Assembly: GCA_029215795.1 (NCBI GenBank) | Contig: JARDYH010000004.1 | Span: 217,304,017-217,368,016 of the forward strand | Source: Anniella stebbinsi | Taxonomy: Eukaryota > Chordata > Lepidosauria > Squamata > Anniellidae | Direction of reading: 5' to 3' | Length of the DNA: 64,000 nt | In this document: piece by piece, positions 22,268 to 34,499 of the stretch | Numbering within the stretch: position 1 is the first letter of the stretch | Layout: each line of letters begins with the position of its first letter | Translations under genes and position numbers: made by a program | Notes under the pieces: model-generated | What the model saw: the letters and a program-made list of their open reading frames with translations, nothing else | Databases searched by the model: none | What the model was told of the DNA's origin: nothing

Positions 22268-22500
22268 TTAGGGCAGGGGTAGTGAACCTCAACCTGGGGG
22301 GTGGGGGCAAATCTAGCCCCCTGGGATTCCCCCCAAAAAGGACATCCCCTGACTCCATCACCTTTCCCAGCTTTTGGTAAAGTTTTTTCCCCATTCTAAA
22401 AGTTTGAAATACCTCTTCTAGGGGTTAGTTACTGGGAGCAAGTGCTTTAAGATACAATATGCTGGAATTTTTCTGGCTCTTGTTTTGACATCTCCAGCCC
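22268..22500. repeat. Dispersed repeat F, copy 1
   Basis: Shares an ordered set of words with 42750-43010 and 47035-47375: CTGGGATTCCCC, CCATTCTAAAAG(G/T)TTGAAATA, TAGTTACTGG, then AGCA/GC...GCTTTAAG. Class unknown; possibly a hAT-like non-autonomous element. Confidence 0.5.
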
Positions 22501-22713
22501 CTTTGCCTGTTTATTTAGGGAACACCTTTATGGGCAAAACCATCTCAAGGCACTGTATGGAATAAAAAACATACAAAACCTTTGGCTTCACCCCTTTGAC
22601 TCCACTGACCACTAGAATGCACACCCACCCCAAGAATTTCTCTTGGGTTGGAAACTTTTGATTTTCTATGAAAGGGGGAGATAAGGCAAGGATGGTCCAT
22701 GGGGAAGGTTCCA

Positions 22714-23372
22714 GCAGATCTTGGAATTGTTGTAGATCACAAGCTGAATATGAGCCAACAGTGTGATGTGGCTGCAAAAAAAGCAAATGCTAGTTTGGGC
22801 TGCATTAATAGAAGTATAGCTTACAAATCGCAAGAGGTACAGGTTCCCCTCTATTTGGCACTAGTTAGGCCTCATCTTGAGTATCATGTCCAGTTCTGAG
22901 CACCACACTTCAAGAAGGATGCAGACAAGCTGGAGGGGGCTCAGAGGAGGGCAACGAGGATGATCAGAGGTCTGGAAACAAAGCCCTATGAGGAGAGATG
23001 GAAAGAACTGGGCGAGTTTAGCCTGGAGAAGAGAAGAGTGTGGTGGGGGGAGACATGATAGCACTCTTCAAATACTTGAAAGGTTGTCACACAGAGGAGG
23101 GCCAGGATCTCTTCTCGATCAACCTATAATGCAGGACACAGAATAATGGGCTCAAGTTACAGGAAGCCAGATTCTGCCTGGACATCAGGAAAAACTTCCT
23201 GATTGTTAGAGCAGTACAACAATGCAGGTAATTAGGGAGGTAGTGGGCTCTCCCACGCTAGAGGTCATCAAAGTGCAGCTGGACAGCCATCTGTCAGGTA
23301 TGCTTTAAGGTGGATTCCTGCATTGAGCAGGGGGCTGGACTTGATGGCCTCTACTGTTCTTTGATTCTAGGA
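22714..23372 (+). mobile_element. CR1 LINE 3' fragment
   Basis: Encodes the CR1 C-terminal pattern (LGIVVDHKLNMSQQCDVAAK, then VPLYLALVRPHLEY) with several stops and frameshifts, and ends in the CR1 3' signature GATGGCCTCTACTGTTC followed by an ATTCTAGG-type octamer repeat. Very close to the copy at 26634-27682, so both come from one subfamily. Confidence 0.85.
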
Positions 23373-23464
23373 CTCTAGGATAGAAGCTATCCGAAGACGG
23401 AATAGAATCCAAAGCCAGGGCAGCACTAGCAAAGCCAGGATTGAATTTGGCAGCAAGTCGGCTT

Positions 23465-23560
23465 TTATTCATTCATTCATTTACTTTCATTCATTGATTA
23501 CATTTCTATACTGCCCAATAGCCAAAACCTCTCTGCAAGATAAAAATATAATATAAAACC
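23465..23560 (-). mobile_element. LINE 3' tail fragment
   Basis: (ATTC)n followed by TTTCTATACTGCCCAATAGC, the minus-strand 3' motif shared with the tails at 28103 and 62085. Confidence 0.5.
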
Positions 23561-24299
23561 TTTAAAAAATTTATATAAATAGTTCTCTAAACAAAAGGAG
23601 AGAAAGAATGAAAAAATAGCATCATCAAAAATTTCAGATATATTCCTTTGGATTATTTTATTTGTTGGGCTTCATTTAAGGCAACATATGACAATATGTC
23701 ATTACATTGCAAAAGCAGTTGTGGTTGTATGTTTTACTAATTTAAGTATTTCCATGTACTAAGATGAGGGTTCCTAGCTTTATTGTCTTGTTATGTATGT
23801 ATTGTGATTATTGAGGTCAGTTCTGAAATTGACAAGGAGGCTAATTTTAGGTTTGTTTCACCGATTCATATTTGCAGTTACCTGTTCTATTTAAGCCATC
23901 ACCATGTTTGCACACAAACGACATGCAGCTTTCAAGTGGCTTTTTTCGTTTTGAGCAAACTAAATGGCGCAACTTATGATAAATAAAATAAAATAAAACC
24001 TTTAACATTCACAATTAAAACAGTTTGAAACAGTTAAAAAACAATAATAAAACAACCAGGATCTGGTGTCCTCTTTATCTGTTGTATTACAACTCCCATC
24101 ATCTCAGCTGTGGCTCTGCTGGGTGGGGCGATGGGATTTGTAGTCCATCATGGCTGGAAGGCGCTGGTTTGGAGTTGCTGTGGCGTCCTTCCTACTTTGC
24201 CATAGCAATACTTCAAAGCAAGCAGAGGCACATTCTAAAACCTGCCCCATGGCAAGGCATCCTGAGATGGAAAAGAAATCCACTTGGCCAGTGCTGATT

Positions 24300-24625
24300 G
24301 CTAAATAAGAGCATAATTAATTATTATTTTCAACGGTATAGCCCTGAATCCTACCACAAATCAATCGGCTCCCCTGGCTGAAGATGCACTGACTCTATTT
24401 TAGCTCAATAAAAACAAAATCGATGAAGGCCAATTATACTCCATCTCATTAGAGTATGCAAATAATGTGAAATACAAAACAGACATCCGAGTCCACACAC
24501 ACACACACACACACACACACCATACCCCTTTACCTGTCCTTGTAGCAAGAAGAATCGCGTTTAAAAAGCAGCTTTTAGCAGGTGGGAAGTGGGATATGTG
24601 TGTAGATGCTGGCCTCTAGCTGCTG
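24300..24625. other. Candidate conserved non-coding block plus (AC)n
   Basis: TAATTAATTATTATT, then repeat-free sequence with AATCGATGAAGGCCAATTA and ATGCAAATAATG (octamer-like) words, ending in an (AC)13 run at about 24494-24520. Confidence 0.3.
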
Positions 24626-24689
24626 CATGTGGCAGAATGCCGGCTTGGGTTAGAAACACTGGTTAAAAACGGAATCCGTCTCCTCTTGA

Positions 24690-25117
24690 TGGTAGGGATG
24701 GGTGAGAAATTTATCGCAATTTTATGCGAGAGTACCCAATCTGCATCTCCTGAAACCGAACATGGAAGGGAATGCACCTGGCCCGTGAAATCCATACATT
24801 TCCAAGGCTTGCAATGAGTTTGTAGGGGCAATGTAACTTTTTTTAATGTATATATCTGAAATGTGTACAGTAAGACCACATACATTTGTAAATGCACATA
24901 AAACCGCCATTCTCAATGGGGAAGAAGTGTGCCCTTTTCAGAAATATGTACAAATAATGCATACGTTTAAAACATGCGAACAGAAACATGTACAAGGTTT
25001 CCATGCAGAGGGGGAAATGTTCGTGATCCAATGCGGACCCAAGTCGAAACGAGCTTGGTGGTGGAGAGACAAGAACTCCAACGTGATAAAGCTTGATAGA
25101 TTCACCCACCCCTATGT
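24690..25117. mobile_element. DNA transposon-like repeat with GGGTGGGTGAATC-type ends
   Basis: Left end GGTAGGGATGGGTGAGAAAT and right end GATTCACCCACCCCTATG are imperfect inverted copies, 428 bp apart. Interior frames do not resemble a transposase. Confidence 0.45.
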
Positions 25118-25129
25118 AGCGCTGGTGGA

Positions 25130-26630
25130 ATCTCTTTCCTCCTCGCTCCGTCCCTAAGACTGGTGGAATCTCTTTCCTCCTCGCTCCCTACCAGTTGACC
25201 TTCTGCTCTCCTTTATAGAGCAGAACACAGGGACAGAATGAAAAATCATTCTACTCAAACACATTTAAAAACAAGGAGGGTAGATGAATGGGTGGATAGA
25301 CAGACGATAGGGCAAAAGCCACCTGGGATACAAAAAGGGTCCTTTTAGATTCAGTGTGTTCGCTCTGAAACTTCACAAACACATCTAATATATCTGCAGG
25401 GAAGATGAGCTTTCCAACACTCAGCACGATTTTTACATTTAAAAAAATTCCATAGTGCTTTAATTACCACCAAAGGAACATAAAATTCCTTTTAGGAGTC
25501 CACCATCTTCTCTTACTCCAATTTTCCTCTGCTTTCATTTCCTGGGTCATGGTGAACTTGTCAAAGTGGTGCCATTAATATAACGGCAATAAGATGAAAT
25601 ATGCAAAAAAGGAGAAGCACCTTGAAAAGACTTGGGAAGGAGGAGGCATGGAGGAGGGGAGGAGGAGGAGGCTGTTAATTGTACAGTTCATAATGGATTC
25701 CTAATACTTTTGTAGAAAAGTTTGCTCCTTCATCTGCTTGGTGCGTTAGAGGTTCCCTCACCCTGATAAATTCACCAGTTGACATACACCTTTCGTCACC
25801 GGAGGGCTTTTTCTGCCATGTCCACTTTCCACATTTCCCAAAGAATAAAACAAATGGGGAAAGCAATCCTTTGGTACCTAGATAGCATCTGGGAGGCTAT
25901 AGGGTAGTTTGGATCCCAGGAATCTGAGCTCCCGCCCCCCTCCCTCTTGCAGCCGAGGCGGAGAGAACTATGCCGGCTGCCTCTCCAAGGTCGCGAAGGT
26001 GACCTTGGAGGAAAGGGAAAGGGGGTATTTCCATGGGCAGGGAGGGGAGACCACTGTATGAGGAATCCTCCGGTCTCCTCTCCCCGATGCTTCAATTAGA
26101 TGGCCCAAAATGCCCTTCTGGCTCAAATGCTGAGCAGCAGGGCAGTGGAGGCAAAGAGCGCTTCTGCCGCACATCCTACTCTGCATTGGGTGGCTGGAAG
26201 CCTGTGGGCATAGGCATGCACAAAGGGTGTGCCGGGTGAGCCCATGCACACCCTAATATCTCAAGCAATGTGCTGAATTGAGGGGACCATTGAGTAGGGA
26301 TCCAGAAGGGGATCCAGACACAGTGGGAATGGCCCTCCGGCTGCCCTCCAGCTGCTCCGCCATGCCAAAGAACAGCTGCATCCGAGAGCGCATCATTGCT
26401 CCTGGCAGCAGGAATGAAAAGGCCAGTATCACCACAAAGCCTCACCAATGCTGGGGCTTGAGGAGAATCTCTTCATTCCTACCCCCCCCACACACACACA
26501 CACACACCTGCAACAGGCAAACCGAACGCAGAGTAGGGCACCAATGTCTACAGTATTTAATAAATAAATGAATAAAAATAATATCCTTTATGACTGAGTA
26601 TTCAATGAATGTTTTCAACTTTTTTAAAAA
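25130..26630. other. Non-coding DNA, partly conserved-looking
   Basis: A 30-base duplication (TCTTTCCTCCTCGCTCC at 25134 and 25170). A repeat-free AT-rich part from 25340 to 25690 looks conserved. From 25870 to 26480 the sequence is GC-richer, with 90-100 codon frames on both strands that overlap each other and show no domain. Confidence 0.3.
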
Positions 26631-26633
26631 AAA

Positions 26634-27682
26634 ATCCCTGGGTGCACACAGTTGGCTACAGAATCGGACTCAAAGAGTGCTTATCAATGGTACCATTTCA
26701 CACTGGGAAGAGGTAACGAGTGGGGTACTGCAGGGCTCAGTCCTGGGCCCAGTGCTCTTCAACATTTTTATTAATGATTTGGACGAGGAGGTGCAGGGAA
26801 TGCTTATCAAATTTGCAGACGACACAAAATTGGGTGGGATCGCTAATACCCTGGAAGACAGAAACAAACTTCAAAGTGATCTTCATAGATTGGAGCGCTG
26901 GGCTGAAAACAACAGACTGAAATTTAATAGGGATAAATGCCAAGTTCTACACCTAGGAAAAAGAAACCAAATGCACAGTTACAAGATGGGAGATACTTGG
27001 CTAATCAATATGACAAGTGGAATTGTTGTAGATCACAAGCTGAATATGAGCCAACAGTGTGATGTGGCTGCAAAAAAAGCAAATGCTATTTTGGGCTGCA
27101 TTAAAAAAGGTATAGCTTACAAATCGCAAGAGGTACTGGTTCCCCTCTATTTGGCACTGATTAGGCCCCATCTAGAGTATTGAGTCCAGTTCTGGGCACC
27201 ACCCTTCAAGAAGGATGCAGACAAGCTGGAAGGAATTCAGTGGAGGGCAACAAGAATGATCAAGGGTCTGGAAACAAAGCCCTATGAGGAGAGACTGAAA
27301 GAACTGTTTAGCCTGGAGAAGAGAAGATTGAGGGGAGACATGATAGCACTCTTCAAATACTTGAAAGGTTGTTATAGAGAGGAGGGCCAGGATCTCTTCT
27401 CAATCAACCCAGAGTGCAGGATACGGAATAATGGGCTCAAGTTACAGGAAGCCAGATTCCGTCTAGACATCAGGAAAAACTTCCTGATTGTTAGAGTAGT
27501 ACTTCAATGGAACCAATGACCTAAGGAGGTCGTGGGCTCTCCCACACCAGAGGCATTCAAGAGGCAGCCAGACAACCATCTGTCAGGGATGATTTAAGGT
27601 GGATTCCTGCATTGAGCAGGGCGTTAGACTCGATGGCCTTGTAGGCCCCTTCCAACTCTACTATCCTATGATCCTATGAAAT
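26634..27682 (+). mobile_element. CR1 LINE, 5'-truncated, one in-frame stop
   Basis: A single frame runs from 26634 to about 27519 and is broken only by TGA at 27181-27183, where the related frame has Cys or another residue before VQFW. It encodes the C-terminal half of reverse transcriptase with the FADD catalytic box (LIKFADDTKL), GSVLGPVLFNIFINDL upstream and the conserved ANNRL-type thumb region. The 3' end has GGCCTTGTAGGCCCCTTCC and ends TATCCTATGATCCTATGA, a CR1 octamer tail. The 5' truncation is typical. It is inactive as it stands. Confidence 0.9.
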
Positions 27683-27689
27683 GTGCTGT

Positions 27690-28100
27690 GCATGCCTATG
27701 CCTCTGGGTTCAGAGGCTTACAGCCATCCCCACAGGATTGCACCCTAAAATGTAAATAGAAACAAAACTTAATAAACTGTATCAATAATGAAGTATAAGA
27801 ACCATAGTCTCCGCAAGAAAGGATACATACCTCAATGAACAGAGGAAGCGAAATGCATAGCTTCCCATATAGCTAGCTAGCTATATCCATCCATCCATCC
27901 ATCCATCTATCTATCTATATGAAATTTAATATATGGGGAAAAGATTCTCTCCACCACAAATACTCAAGAAATACATTTTGCTGTTCCCTATCCTCCCTAT
28001 TGTTTTCTGGTACAGCCAATGAAATCGGAGATGAATTGGAGAAGCGGATAATCTTCCTCCAAATGGAAACACAAACTATTTTTGTGTATTATTGACCATA
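27690..28100. other. Non-coding spacer with (ATCC)n/(ATCT)n
   Basis: Contains CTAGCTAGCTATATCC followed by ATCC and ATCT repeats at 27885-27917. Nothing else recognised. Confidence 0.5.
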
Positions 28101-28102
28101 TT

Positions 28103-29630
28103 TATTTATTTATTTATTTATTACATTTGTATACCGCCCCATAGCAGAAGCTCTCTGGGCGGTTTACATAGAATTAAAACAATTAAAAACAATATACAAA
28201 AATTAAAACAGCAAAAACATACAACATATACACAATCTGTACATTTAAAACCACTACAACACCCCAAAAAGCTACAAAACAAAAAACAAACCCAGGCTCC
28301 TCAGATATTGCCAAATGCCTGAGAGAAGAGGAAAGACTTGACCTGGCACCGAAAAGATAACAATGTTGGCGCCAGGCGGGCCTCGTCAGGGAGATCGTTC
28401 CACAATTGGGGGGCCACCACAGAGAAGGCCCTCTCTCTTGTTGCCGACCTCCGAGCTTCCCTCGGAGTAGGCACTCGGAGGAGGGCCTTAGATGTTGAAC
28501 GTAGTGTTCGGGTAGGTTCATGTCGGGAAAGGCGTTCCATCAGGTATTGTGGTCCCAAGCCATGAAAGGCTTTATAGGTTAAAACCAGCACCTTGAATCG
28601 GGCTTGGAAACATACAGGCAGCCAATGCAAGCGGGCCAGAGTAGATCTTATATGTTCGAACCTACTGTTTCCGGTTATCAATCTGGCTGCTGCATTTTGC
28701 ACAAGCTGCAGCTTCCGAACCACCTTCAAAGGCAGCCCCACGTAGAGTGCATTGCAGTAATCTAACTTGGAGGTTACCAGAGCATGGACAACTGAAGCCA
28801 GGTTATCCCTGTCCAGATAGGGACGTAGCTGGGCCACCAACTGAAGTTGGTAGAAGGCACTCCGTGCCACTGAGGCCACCTGCGCCTCAAGTGACAGAGA
28901 TGGTTCTAGGAGAACCCCCAAGCTACGAACCCGCTCTTTCAAGGGGAGTGCAACCCCATCCAGAACAGGTTGAACACCCTCCATCCGGTCAGCAGAACCA
29001 CCCACTAACAGCGTCTCAGTCTTGTCTGGATTGAGCTTCAGTTCATTAGCCTTCATCCAGTCCATTGTCGCAGCCAGGCATTGGTTCAGCACTTCCACAG
29101 CCTCACCTGCTGAAGATGAAAAGGAGAAATAGAGCTGCGTGTCATCAGCATACTGATGGCCACGCACTCCAAAACTCGGGATGACTGCACTCAACGGTTT
29201 CATGTAGATGTTGAACATCATGGGGAACAAGACTGACTCCTGCGGAACCCCATACTGGAGAAACCACGAGGCTGAGCAATGTTCCCTAAGCACCACCTTC
29301 TGGAGCCGACCTGCCAAGTAGGAGTGGAACCACTGCAATGCAGTGCCTCCCACTCCCAACTCAGCCAGTTGTCCCAGAAGGATACCATGGTCGATGGTAT
29401 CGAAAGCCACTGAGAGATCAAGGAGAATCAACAGAGTCACACTCCCCCTGTCTTTCTCCCGACATAGGTCATCATACAGGGCGACCAAGGCTGTTTCCGT
29501 ACCAAAACCAGGCCTGAAACCCGACTGAAATGGATCCAGATAATCGGTCTCATCCAAGAGTGCCTGGAGCTGGCTCGCAACCACCCGCTCCAGGACCTTG
29601 CCCAGGAATGGAATATTTGCCAGTGTGGTT
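28103..29630 (-). mobile_element. CR1/L3-type LINE, 5'-truncated, long open frame
   Basis: The minus strand keeps one open frame from about 29625 to 28301 (over 430 codons). It covers reverse transcriptase from LANIPFLGKVLERVV through FQSGFRPGFGTETALVAL, LLDLSVAFDTIDHG, the GVPQ box, the catalytic HQYADDTQLY and the C-terminal AFSVVAPQLWNDLPDEARL region. It ends in a 3' UTR with TACCGCCC and (ATTT)n. There is no premature stop in the part present, so insertion is fairly recent. The endonuclease and 5' end are missing, so it cannot move itself. Clade assignment within CR1/L2/L3 is from memory of the protein pattern. Confidence 0.85.
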
Positions 29631-29720
29631 GTCTTCTTTTCTTTTTAAACCATTTTTTTTAAGAACTCCGTTTAAAAGAGGTCGCATGCATAATGACAGA
29701 GCATAGAAAGCAGAGATGAT

Positions 29721-29723
<3 letters not shown>

Positions 29724-29778
<55 letters not shown>
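29724..29778. repeat. (GT)n then (GA)n microsatellite
   Basis: About 13 GT units followed by about 14 GA units. Confidence 0.95.
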
Positions 29779-29781
<3 letters not shown>

Positions 29782-30329
29782 AGGCGGCAGGTGGAGAGGT
29801 GGACAACCAACTGGCTGTCTGAATTCGTTTGGTAAGCAGTGAAGTTAGCGTCATTCAAAATGAGGTCTTACATGTACTGGCTTCTTCATAAAGTAAATTT
29901 ACCTTTTCATTATTATTTACTGAGCATGCCTGGATTTCATTTGTATGGATTTTACCCAGCAAATAATAAAAAAATAGTACAGAAAATCTAATAAAACGGG
30001 GAAGGCAAACATCATTTGGAGTCTGTATTCTGATCCTGAGGTCATGATTCTTTCCCCCACCGCTTTTATTTTTTAAGCGAAATACTCAGATTATGGGCAC
30101 AATCCTACAAGGAGCCCTCTCATATGAGTTCCATTGAAAGGGATGGGTGCGACACAAGAACAGTGTGCTGTTTTTGCAATCAGACTTTTGGGCTGCAGTC
30201 CTGTACACAATTTACCTGGGAGTAAGCCCCATTGAATTCAACAGGACCGATTTCGGACGGGAATTCTTTGGTATGGCTGCTTGTGGTTAAAAAGGCAGTT
30301 AGCAGAGAAAAACAAACAAAAGGCAGACG

Positions 30330-30985
30330 TGTGCCCTTATCTGGACAGAAATAGCCTAGCTAGCAGTTATCCGTGCTCTAATACCCTCTCGTCTGGATTA
30401 CTGCAGTGTGTAATACGTGGGACCGCCTTTGAAACTGGTCTGGAACCTTCAGCTGGTCTAAAACACGACAGCGAGGTTGTTAACAGGGACTGGCCAATGA
30501 GATCATATTATGCCAGTATTTTTCCATCTACAGTTGCTGCCAGTCCATGTCCAGGCCCGATTCAAAGTGCTGGTATTAACAGTTAAAGTCCTAAAATGTT
30601 TAGGGACAGGTTGTATGAAAGATCCTCTCCTCCCACAGACCCTAAGATCATCTTCAAGGGTCCCTTTTTGGGAGCCCCTGCCAAAGGAAGTAAGGCAGGT
30701 GGTTACCAGGAAGAGGGCCTTTTCTGCTGTGGCACACTCCTTTCGACACCAGGCATTTTTTATTGTCCCAGGCGTTTTAGCCTTCTGGTCTTTTAGCCAT
30801 GCTATTTTAAATCTGTATTTTAAATCTCTGCATTGACACTAGGTTTTGTTCTGATTGTACTTTTATATTGTAATTTTAAGCTTTTACATTTTATATTGTT
30901 TTGTGCTATATTTGTGGTTTTAATTTCTGTGAACTGCCCCAGATAGCTTCAGCTATTGGGTGGAATAGAAATGTAATAAATAAAT
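30330..30985 (+). mobile_element. L3-type LINE 3' end, decayed
   Basis: Plus-strand remnants of the same C-terminal domain (CTGGATTACTGCAGTGTG near 30394, CAGTTGCTGCCAGTCCATGT near 30531, GGAAGAGGGCCTTTTCTGC near 30709) in shifted frames, then a T-rich 3' UTR, GAACTGCCCCAGATAGCTTC and an (AAAT)n/(AAAC)n tail. Confidence 0.7.
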
Positions 30986-30999
30986 AAATAAACAAACAA

Positions 31000-32136
31000 A
31001 CAGAATGAGCATTTACCAGTCCCACATTCACACAAGGTTTTTAAAAAAAGAAAGACAGACAGACAGAAGACCACATCCTCCTTTAGTGAAGAAAAGGTTA
31101 AATGGTTTACTCACAATATTCTTGCATAAAAATGCAGGTACACCACAGAGTTTCAAACAAAGTTTGTTTGGCCCATTTCTTTGGGTTCTATAACACCAGC
31201 AGGAGCAAGAACAAACATAACTGCTAGGTTGAGGTGAGTTGGTCTTGAATGGGCAATTAAGACCCTTTAGCTTTATGAAAGACCTGCTCTTGGTAGAGAT
31301 GAAAACTCTTAGAACTGGTTTGTTGATATGGATCAACACAGCCTGTAATTTTGGACTACCCTTGGTGGCTATGGGACTGTAATGATGCACGCCTGTACTT
31401 CCAAATTTAGCACTACACCACCGAGCAACATTGCTTGGGAATAGTATCATTGCACCCCAGTGTTACACAAAAGTGCCATCTTCTCCAGTCTTGCCCATCC
31501 ACCATCAGGAAGCACCAAAAATTCAGAGGCAATATATGGTGCAGGGTGAAGGGCCACACTGAATTCAAAGGGGTGCTCCCCGTTTCGAAAGCATTATACA
31601 GCCTGGGAGAGCTGAGGGAGCATCCTCTCCATACATTCCTCCTTGCTCTTTGGTCACTAAAATGCCACCCTTTATCAGATGCTAGCGAAAAGACCCAGTT
31701 TCACCGAGACTGGAATAGCTCTTCATTTGAAGCAGCAAAGCCTGCAAGCAAACATACACCTCTGTCAGACACATTCTCCCCACCCCGTCTGAAAGAACGG
31801 CTGCTGTCACCCATCGGCATGGACCTGCCATGGTGCCCCCCATAGCCCTCTGAGGGAGGGGTTTGTCCACTCCATTCCCCTGAGGGAGGGGGCTGCCCCA
31901 CAGCTAAGCGGGAGGTGGCCGCTGTGTAACGTTTCCCTCAGCTACTAATTTCCTTTGGCTTCAAATTGAATGACTGAGGGGTAGGGCCTCCAATGTGGTG
32001 GCCATGGGCCCAATGTGGTGGCCATGGGCCAGGACACCTCACTTTGCGCCCACCAGGCTTGTTGCCCCTCCTGTTTTCTTTTAACTGGGAGGCTGGCATG
32101 TTACAAAGCAAAGTGCTACCCTTCCAGCGCCATCTT
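31000..32136. other. Non-coding DNA without recognised gene
   Basis: Frames of 100-140 codons occur on both strands (31028-31450 minus, 31435-31845 plus) but share no family features and overlap low-complexity sequence. A 20-base direct repeat (CCAATGTGGTGGCCATGGGC) lies at 31990 and 32010. Confidence 0.35.
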
Positions 32137-32484
32137 TGGCCTCATCTACAAGAATTCGCCTTTATGCCTGGTTAGGCGATTATGCGCATATTCGCAGAAG
32201 CGCATTTACACCTAATACCTCAGTACGAGAGGCGGCGAAGCGCATTACTGGATGACCGAAACGCGATTTAAACTGTTGACATGCGGAGAATTGCTTGTTC
32301 ACATAGTCAAAATGCTCTTTAACGGCCGGAGCAAAATAAAACTCGCTATTTAACGCGCATTCGATAATGCGCATAATCGGAGAGAAAACGCGCCTCTACG
32401 CCCGATTTGCGCTCCGTTCTTGTAGAGGGACATTTTTTAATGAGCCTTGAAAGAGCTTTAAATGCCTCTTGTAGAGGCAGCCTT
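32137..32484 (+). mobile_element. CpG-rich GCGCAT element, copy 2, near complete
   Basis: Bounded by ATCTACAAGAATTCGCC and CTCTTGTAGAGGCAG (inverted ends CTACAAGA). The interior has GGCGATTATGCGCATATTCG, GAGGCGGCGAAGCGCATTAC, AACGCGCATTCGATAATGCG and CGATTTGCGCTCCGTTC. The many intact CpG sites contrast with the CpG-poor surroundings. No frame of coding quality. Confidence 0.6.
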
Positions 32485-32489
32485 TATTT

Positions 32490-34214
32490 GGGTTCAAAAG
32501 ACTGATTTTGTGTTTCGGAGCTCAGGCTCCATCTCTCTCTTGTACTTAAGTTCTTCACCAAGTCACTTTTCTTTTAGCCTTTCCAGTCATCTCCTACAAA
32601 ATGAGCGTTTTGTGACAGGCCATGTCCACCATGGCAGCCATTTTATGAAGTGGCAAGCAGCTCAGCCTCTGGTAGCCATTTTGTGCCCTCCCATGAATCT
32701 CTCTCAAAATTCCAAATGTGCCCCTAAAGAGATTGAGGACTCCTGCTGTATAGACTGGTTAGGAAAGTCTGCCCCTAATGGCTGAAGATGTTACTTCAGC
32801 CGTACAGACACATTAAAATTAATTTAAATTAATTAATGCATTTAAAAGAAAACCAAATAACTCAGAGGTGCACACCCCTAGGGGCTCCATAGTATGCATG
32901 CCAAGTTTTGGGTGTCTAGCTTTCACAGTTGTGGTGCAATGGTGCTGATAGAAAGACAGGCAACATCTTGTATGAGGACTTTCAGACGGGAAGGAAATCG
33001 CATTTCCTTTCCGTTGCTCTCTTCCCAGTTCTCTTCCGCGTTTGAAACAAGCACAATTACACGGAAAGCAGCGACCACGTGGCCTATACATTTCAATGGG
33101 ACAGCGACCCTCTAGTGGGCATTTTATAGCACAACCTCAGAAGAGTCAGGTTTTCTGAGGTTCCTGTTGTGATGGTAAAACTGATGAAAGGAGTGGGAGA
33201 CACACAGGAGGGACTGCATAGTCAAAATGAACTGCGAACTTCTGTGAGTAGCCAGTCAGGAGCATGCTATAAATCGCTCATTTCAAGAAGCTCTATGATT
33301 GTTATGGCCGGTCGCTCCAATGTCAGAGAGGCTGTGATGTAGTCAGTACCAGTCAGAAATGCATAGTGGATTCACAGCCCCACGGATATCGGAGCCACCA
33401 GCCTCCACTGACTTCAGGTCTGTAAACTCAGAGAAGGGTGGGTTACAACTTTTCTTTTTAGGCAAGCTCTTAAATACTAGTGTGCTAGATACCAACATTT
33501 GGATTGAGTTAAGAAGATGGGAGTCAAAATCAAAGGGTGCAATCCACGCGAAGTTAATTAAGTCTTGTTGATTTTGATGGGAGACTACATGGATGTCCTT
33601 TGGAGTGCAGCCCTATGCATGTTTACCCCCAATTAAGTTTATAGTGGATTGCTCTGCTATAATCGTTGGGACTTCAGGGTGCTGAATGGGTGGCTGGATC
33701 CTGCACCAAGCGTCCAGCTGCACATTGTTTAATACTTGCAATGCACATGAGGATTGGAGAAGCAGGAAATGAAATGGATTTTTCCATAAAATCCTACCGT
33801 TTTGTAATTGTGGTGCTCATATGCAATCAAACCAGTGCTCCCCTGTGATTCAAAACAGTTCAGGCTCTGCTCCTTGAATCGAAACAATTTGCAATACCGC
33901 CACCTGGTGGCAAAACAGCAGATTTATTCATCCATGCGTAGTTCTTTGGCTATAATCGATATACTTTTGAATGGATGTGCTAGGTTGGGTCAACTTTTGT
34001 TACAGAAAGCTCCAGTGCAGTGTGACTGCCGAGCTGCGATACCTCAACTAGCCCCCGTTCTATGCAAATGAAACTCATTCATCCATCTTCATCAAATGCC
34101 AACAACAGACTGAATTTGACCGCTCAAAGTCTAGCTAATATTGTAAGGTAGATCAGTTCCGCTAACTCCAGGGTCTTCGTGGACACCTCCCTTGGCATCT
34201 ACCATGCCCCCTGA
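32490..34214. other. Non-coding DNA with one shared repeat
   Basis: 32610-32750 resembles 35630-35770 (ACCATGGCAGCCATTTT / ACCATAGCTGCCATTTT, and CTCTCAAAATT(C/T)(C/A)AAATGTGCCC), so both belong to a dispersed repeat. A strong CTCF-like motif, CCGCCACCTGGTGGCA, lies at about 33898-33912. No gene seen. Confidence 0.4.
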
Positions 34215-34499
34215 ATCTCAATAGCCCAGCCGCCCTAGGGAACCTCTCAAGCAGGACATGACTGCAACAGCACCCTCCACCTATTTCCCCAGGCAACTGG
34301 TGTGCATTAGCATATTGTTTCCGATACTGGAGTTAGCATGTAACCATCAGGATTCATAGCCTATGATAGCCTTCTCCTCAATCCAATTGTTCAACCCCCT
34401 TTTACAGCCATCCACATTAGTAGCCATCATTACATCTTCTGGAAGTCAATTCCACGGTTGTAACTGTGTGAAGAAGTCATTCTTTCATCTGTCCTAAAT
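34215..34499 (+). repeat. Dispersed repeat D (ATGCTGGATCAGACC family), 3' part
   Basis: Carries CTCCACCTATTTCCCCAGGC, ATCATTACATCTTCTGGAAG and CATTCTTTCATCTGTCCTAA, the downstream part of the repeat whose start (AAGAAGAG...GCTGGATCA) is seen at 36981, 54006 and 56440. Confidence 0.5.

Noticed and set aside
31028..31450. 140-codon minus-strand frame and neighbouring 136-codon plus frame
   Set aside because: No recognisable family, no splice context, overlapping low-complexity DNA; best explained as chance.
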